A stretch of DNA of 10,867 nucleotides from an uncultured Rhodopirellula sp. (GTDB lineage: Bacteria > Planctomycetota > Planctomycetia > Pirellulales > Pirellulaceae), in NCBI GenBank assembly GCA_913061385.1, contig CAJXTM010000051.1, forward strand, positions 1-10,867, in the 5' to 3' direction. Made by a program: the position numbers and the translations under genes. Positions 7,658 to 10,867 of the stretch are shown here, piece by piece. Numbering within the stretch: the first letter of the stretch is position 1; every line of letters begins with the position of its first letter. The notes under the pieces were generated by a model that was given only the letters and a program-made list of their open reading frames with translations, had not been told where the DNA came from and ran no database searches.

Positions 7658-8635
7658 TCATTCAGGTTGCTTCAAAACAATGTCCTGCTCATCCTCTTCG
7701 ACTGGGACACCATTGAGTGTGCGGCTTAAGATTCGATGGCGAAACACGCCGGGTTCCGAGAAATCAAACTGGCAGAATTCACGAATCGTTCCCGCCGGCC
7801 CTTCCCCTGTTCGCTCCCAAAGCAGTTTGTCGTCTTGCACGGAAACGAGAACCCCAGTCATGTGAACGCCCGTTGAAGTCTGATACTGCTTAACGATTTT
7901 TCTCTGTTTAGTGCTGAAACTGTAGATCCCCCGTGCCTCGAATGCATCTTTGGCAGAACCTCCTTCAGGAATACTGGTCCACTCATGAAGGATGACCGTT
8001 CCTGTTTCTGTTTTCTTTCCAGTTGAAGTAATCATCTGAGTCGACTTTGCTGCACCATAAGCTTTGCTGCCCATATTTTCATATTTGCCGGCATAGGTTG
8101 CCAATAAGGGCGCGAGGACTTCGAGTCTTTTGGGATCCTGCACATTCATCCCAGCATCTTCACGCGTCCATATCCAGGGCTCGCGATCCAAACTTATCTG
8201 AGTGTAAAGCTGATCACCGACTACCTGCGCAACATAGGACATCCCAAACGGCTGCCAATCATGAGCTTTGTCCTCTGGTAAAATGCGTTTGTTCTCAGCA
8301 TATTTAACTGCTAGTGTCTTCTCGCTTGCCGGCGTCACGTTGAACTTGCCTTCCCAAAGCGAGTCCCCCTCATCGGAATTTCCCGTCACTCGCCAGACAT
8401 GCTCGAATGCCCCTTCCTTATCACCAGGCTTGATTTGATACTTGTGCTTCACTGGTGTTCCTTCGACGCTCACATTCGTAATGATCCACGTACCAACGAG
8501 CTTGTTCATGTGCTCCTCTGGACTCGACTCTTCCGTTTGAGCTTGGACTGTCTGACACGACATCAAAACGGCAGATAAAAACACACCTCCAAAGAGTCGC
8601 TTGAACACTGAGAGTACTGACATAGATCGTTCCAT
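7658..8635 (-). CDS. Unrecognised probable lipoprotein with lipocalin-like segments
   Basis: A 325-residue exported protein. The N-terminus has a basic start, a hydrophobic core (14-26) and LMSC at 24-27, a plausible lipobox with Cys27 as the lipidated residue; the next residues are Gln and Thr, so outer-membrane sorting would be expected if the Gram-negative rule holds here. Cleavage by signal peptidase I after VQA at 30-32 is the alternative. Residues 43-165 begin LVGTWIITNVSVEG, like many lipocalin-like or DUF1579-type beta-barrel domains. Residues 185-325 form a second beta-rich segment with WTSIPEGG, a WERTGEGPAG stretch and a final DIVLKQPE. I do not recognise the family and infer no function. 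A start at Met5 (8623) is possible. It is transcribed away from the BNR/EF-hand gene and converges on the DUF1501 gene. Confidence 0.75.
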   Translation of the reverse strand: MERSMSVLSVFKRLFGGVFLSAVLMSCQTVQAQTEESSPEEHMNKLVGTWIITNVSVEGTPVKHKYQIKPGDKEGAFEHVWRVTGNSDEGDSLWEGKFNVTPASEKTLAVKYAENKRILPEDKAHDWQPFGMSYVAQVVGDQLYTQISLDREPWIWTREDAGMNVQDPKRLEVLAPLLATYAGKYENMGSKAYGAAKSTQMITSTGKKTETGTVILHEWTSIPEGGSAKDAFEARGIYSFSTKQRKIVKQYQTSTGVHMTGVLVSVQDDKLLWERTGEGPAGTIREFCQFDFSEPGVFRHRILSRTLNGVPVEEDEQDIVLKQPE

Positions 8636-8809
8636 TTGTTTACTGTGAAGAACTGATTATCCAGGAGGCATCAAAGCCTTGATCAAACAGCTTGCAACCG
8701 ACGCATTTCGAGACACTCACACCACCATTAACATTGTTGGCATGGCTCATGCAAATCTCAAACAAGAACGCAGATAGCGAGCACGATAATCAATCCTGAT
8801 CCTCCCACG

Positions 8810-8840
8810 GGTCAGTGCGTGTTTCTTCGCCACACTGACC
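8810..8840. repeat. Inverted repeat, 8-bp arms with 15-base loop
   Basis: GGTCAGTG (8810-8817) and CACTGACC (8833-8840) are exact inverted copies. There is no T-run on either side at the stem, so it is not a normal terminator. Its place roughly midway in a divergent promoter region would suit an operator for a dimeric regulator or an RNA leader structure, but this is inference only. Confidence 0.45.
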
Positions 8841-8853
8841 AGCAAAAAATGCT
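8841..8853. repeat. Small palindrome AGCA-AAAAA-TGCT
   Basis: AGCAAAAAATGCT directly adjoins the 8810-8840 inverted repeat. On the minus strand it reads as a 4-bp stem with a T-rich loop. Too small to interpret alone; recorded because of the adjacency. Confidence 0.25.
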
Positions 8854-9068
8854 GATGCGGAAAAGAAAGATTCCAAAGGAACCGAAACAGTCAACCGCCC
8901 TCGGTTCCAATTGCAATAGAATCTAAGCGCCAATGAACTCCATAGTGGAATGTTCGGTAATTAAAACGTCGGCGATGAGTTAGTCGAAAACCTGAACAAC
9001 GAATTCATTCCGACCAGTAGTCACTCGGTTTTCCTGAGCCTTTCCGCTTGCCCTTCTCAAGTACCTCC

Positions 9069-10502
9069 ATGTTGAAAACAAGCCCAATCAAATTGACGCT
9101 CCTGCCCATCTTTTCATTGATGTTCATGGCCGAAGTGTCAGCACAATGGGTCAGCATTCCTCTTCCCGGCAATCACCCAGAAGTCTTTGCGCTGGCTACC
9201 CACCACGAGAAGGGATTGGTGATCGGCACGGGCGGATTGCCCAATTCTCAAACCAACGCCACTGGAATTCTGTGGTCCTCTGACCACGGCACCACTGTCG
9301 AGTCACGAAGCAAAGGCTTGGGGACAAGTCGCTTTGAACAATTATTTCGCTCCCTGCACAGCAGTCATGCATTGCTTGTTGCAGCGAGTGCTGATGGTGT
9401 TTACTTCTCTGAGAACGACGGCAAAACCTGGGAGAAGCGTTCCGAGGGATTACCGGTAATTCCTAAAACTGGAAAGAAGAGTTCAAATGCGTTGACGTCA
9501 TTAAATGACACCATCTTTTGCGGGACTCCATCCGGCGTCTTTCGAACAGACAACAAGGGAAAGAGCTGGACCAATTGCAGTTCAGGACTTGCCAACCCTG
9601 ACGTTCGGGCGTTGACAACTCTCGGCAACCTGGTGTTTGCATCGACTGATGGCGATGGTGTTCATTGCTCGTCTGATGGCGGAAACACTTGGTTTGCTGC
9701 CAACAAAGGCATGCCCACCGGAGCTCGATCACGCGCATTGATTGCGAGTGCAGACACGCTATTCGCTGGCACACCGTTCGGAACGTTTCGCAGCACCGAC
9801 AAAGGAAAGTCATGGACGGCCACCGTTGCTGCAGCCAACGCAAGATCTTTTGCCGTGGGAACAGATGTCGTTGCGTTGGGCGCATTCCGTGGCAGCGGTT
9901 CCGTGTACATCAGCATGGACAACGGCGATCACTGGAAAGACGTCAGTAGTAACTTACCTCGAGGCGGCATCGGTGTCTGGGCGTTGGCGATCGACGACCG
10001 AAATCTTTATGCCGCGGTGAACCGACAGGGCCTGTGGCGTATCTCTCTGGACGAACTTGAAAAAATCAAAACCAAGGCACCCACCCCACAATCGGGAACA
10101 CCTGACATGACTCAAATCATTGCCTCACATCCGCTGATCTCAGCCTTGGATCCCAATCACGATGGTGAGATTTCAGCCGCGGAAATACAGGATGCAAAAC
10201 TGACCCTCAAATCACTCGACAAGAACAAGGACGGCAAGATTTCGGCAGCAGAACTGGGACGTTCCGAAACGGACGCACCAGCAGCAGGCAGCCCCATGAC
10301 TGCTCGGCCAACCGGCCCCACACAAGCTGTCTCGAGGCTTCGAGGCTTGGACATTAATGGTGACGGCAAAGTCACACGAGGCGAAATCCCAATCCGTATG
10401 CAGCGGATCCTCGACCGCGCAGACAGCAACGGAGACGACGCGTTAGACATGCAGGAAATCGAACGCTTTGGAAAAAGCCTTGGCCGCGGCGGAACCAACT
10501 AA
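9069..10502 (+). CDS. Secreted BNR-repeat beta-propeller protein with four C-terminal EF-hands
   Basis: A 477-residue protein with a Sec signal peptide ending near VSA at 23-25. Six BNR-type motifs (S.D.G..W pattern) follow at residues 71 (degenerate, SDHGTTV), 114 (SENDGKTW), 160 (TDNKGKSW), 201 (SSDGGNTW), 242 (STDKGKSW) and 282 (SMDNGDHW). Their spacing of 40-46 residues fits a beta-propeller of the sialidase/VPS10/YCF48-like type. The C-terminus has two pairs of EF-hand calcium loops: 361-372 (DPNHDGEISAAE), 384-395 (DKNKDGKISAAE), 428-439 (DINGDGKVTRGE) and 452-463 (DSNGDDALDMQE, with Asp in place of the usual Gly at loop position 6). BNR motifs alone do not prove glycosidase activity and I see no catalytic set. 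A calcium-dependent binding or structural role outside the cell is inference. The TTG at 9048 is an alternative start but would only add seven residues before the signal peptide. Confidence 0.88.
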   Translation: MLKTSPIKLTLLPIFSLMFMAEVSAQWVSIPLPGNHPEVFALATHHEKGLVIGTGGLPNSQTNATGILWSSDHGTTVESRSKGLGTSRFEQLFRSLHSSHALLVAASADGVYFSENDGKTWEKRSEGLPVIPKTGKKSSNALTSLNDTIFCGTPSGVFRTDNKGKSWTNCSSGLANPDVRALTTLGNLVFASTDGDGVHCSSDGGNTWFAANKGMPTGARSRALIASADTLFAGTPFGTFRSTDKGKSWTATVAAANARSFAVGTDVVALGAFRGSGSVYISMDNGDHWKDVSSNLPRGGIGVWALAIDDRNLYAAVNRQGLWRISLDELEKIKTKAPTPQSGTPDMTQIIASHPLISALDPNHDGEISAAEIQDAKLTLKSLDKNKDGKISAAELGRSETDAPAAGSPMTARPTGPTQAVSRLRGLDINGDGKVTRGEIPIRMQRILDRADSNGDDALDMQEIERFGKSLGRGGTN

Positions 10503-10780
10503 AGCCAACGGACTTCCTTCTCACGTTTATCCCCACCGCGAGAGAACATTCGCAGGTATTGAATGCCAAATCTATCTGAAAATATCGCTTTTACGAACAT
10601 CCCAAGTGACCTGAAAATCTCAACCAAACGCCAACCGGCAGACATTTTCACAAAACCAACTAAAAAACGATCTTTGCCTCAGCAACACGGGTGTCTTCCA
10701 CGCACTGCTGTATACAGGAAAGCCTCCGGTTAAAACGAAGTTACGGGGGCTAGTCATCTCACCAGCCCCAGGAACGCACC
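10503..10780. other. Spacer after the BNR/EF-hand gene
   Basis: No gene is supported. The one long minus-strand frame here starts inside the adapter and is artefact. Nothing resembling a strong terminator follows the stop at 10502. The only structure noted is the hairpin at 10746-10769. Confidence 0.55.
10746..10769 (+). promoter_or_regulatory. Hairpin just before a possible ribosome site
   Basis: GGGGCT (10746-10751) and AGCCCC (10764-10769) pair exactly, and GT/AC inside them pair across one mismatch, leaving a CATCTC loop. AGGA (10770-10773) follows directly and an ATG lies at 10781. There is no T-run, so a translational leader structure is more likely than a terminator, if it is functional at all. 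Confidence 0.3.
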
Positions 10781-10818
10781 ATGAGTTTTGCAATACGGAA
10801 CAGCGGCCCTCACAGCGG
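10781..10818 (+). CDS. Possible 5' end of a further gene, cut off by the adapter
   Basis: An ATG at 10781 preceded by AGGA with seven bases between opens a frame MSFAIRNSGPHS that is still open where genomic sequence ends at 10818. Twelve codons give no family information. The good ribosome site is the only positive sign. Confidence 0.3.
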
Positions 10819-10867
10819 CTGTCTCTTATACACATCTGACGCTGCCGACGACTCCTTACGTGTAGAT
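10819..10867 (+). other. Illumina Nextera i5-side adapter (artefact)
   Basis: Library sequence, not genomic. CTGTCTCTTATACACATCT (10819-10837) is the reverse-complement Tn5 mosaic end, GACGCTGCCGACGA (10838-10851) is the read-1 adapter, CTCCTTAC (10852-10859) is an i5 index (reverse complement GTAAGGAG, Nextera 505 as I recall), and GTGTAGAT (10860-10867) is the start of the P5 arm. Confidence 0.98.

Larger units (their letters stand above)
8636..9068. other. Divergent intergenic region
   Basis: This 433-bp spacer lies between two genes transcribed outward, so it should contain both promoters. On the minus strand, GATAAT (8656-8661) is 19 bp downstream of TTGATC (8681-8686), a poor but possible -10/-35 pair 20 bases before the lipoprotein start. 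No good promoter is visible for the plus-strand gene. The main structured elements are a hairpin at 8810-8840 and a small palindrome directly after it. A TTG at 9048 opens the frame of the following gene, but the signal peptide points to ATG 9069. Confidence 0.5.

Noticed and set aside
9463..9885. Minus-strand frame of 140 codons
   Set aside because: Antisense to BNR repeats; its repeated Trp/Cys/Arg composition is a by-product of the repeat codons on the plus strand.
48..10818. Search by eye for tRNA, rRNA, transposase, CRISPR or phage genes
   Set aside because: No cloverleaf, repeat-spacer pattern, transposase motif or phage structural gene was seen in the genomic part.
10620..10835. Minus-strand frame of 71 codons
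   Set aside because: Its start codon and first residues are encoded by the sequencing adapter.

Overview
The window is one assembled fragment of 10,771 bp of bacterial DNA (48-10818) with Illumina Nextera adapter sequence on both ends (1-47 and 10819-10867). The adapter stretches are not biology; anything read across them is artefact.

The gene content points to a planctomycete, most likely a marine Pirellulales or Rhodopirellula-like organism. The main evidence is a protein with planctomycete cytochrome c, DUF1549 and DUF1553 domains followed at once by a Tat-exported DUF1501 protein, a pair very common in that phylum. Other signs are the many exported proteins, loose gene packing with long spacers, few clear Shine-Dalgarno sites and a secreted beta-propeller/EF-hand protein. 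The species cannot be fixed from the sequence.

Layout: (a) 48-173, the 3' end of a gene whose C-terminus resembles sialate O-acetylesterase-type (SASA) carbohydrate esterases. (b) 277-1344, a Tat-exported SMP-30/gluconolactonase-like beta-propeller, then 1426-2868, a Tat-exported FAD-dependent oxidoreductase, same strand and closely spaced. (c) 2869-3254, a spacer with a small palindrome plus T-run, a possible weak terminator. (d) 3255-5735 and 5777-7198, the PSCyt1/DUF1549/DUF1553 protein and its DUF1501 partner, 41 bp apart and probably co-transcribed. (e) 7199-7657, a spacer with no convincing gene. (f) 8635-7658 on the minus strand, an unrecognised probable lipoprotein. (g) 8636-9068, a divergent promoter region with a hairpin. 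(h) 9069-10502, a secreted protein of six BNR-like repeats followed by four EF-hand loops. (i) 10503-10818, a spacer ending in a possible start of a further gene cut off by the adapter.

Every protein with a visible N-terminus, apart from the few codons at 10781, carries an export signal: three twin-arginine, two Sec and one apparent lipoprotein. The window therefore looks like part of an extracytoplasmic catabolic neighbourhood. The esterase, lactonase-like protein and oxidoreductase could act on sugars or sugar derivatives, but no substrate can be read from the sequence. I found no mobile element, CRISPR array, tRNA, rRNA or clearly new system.
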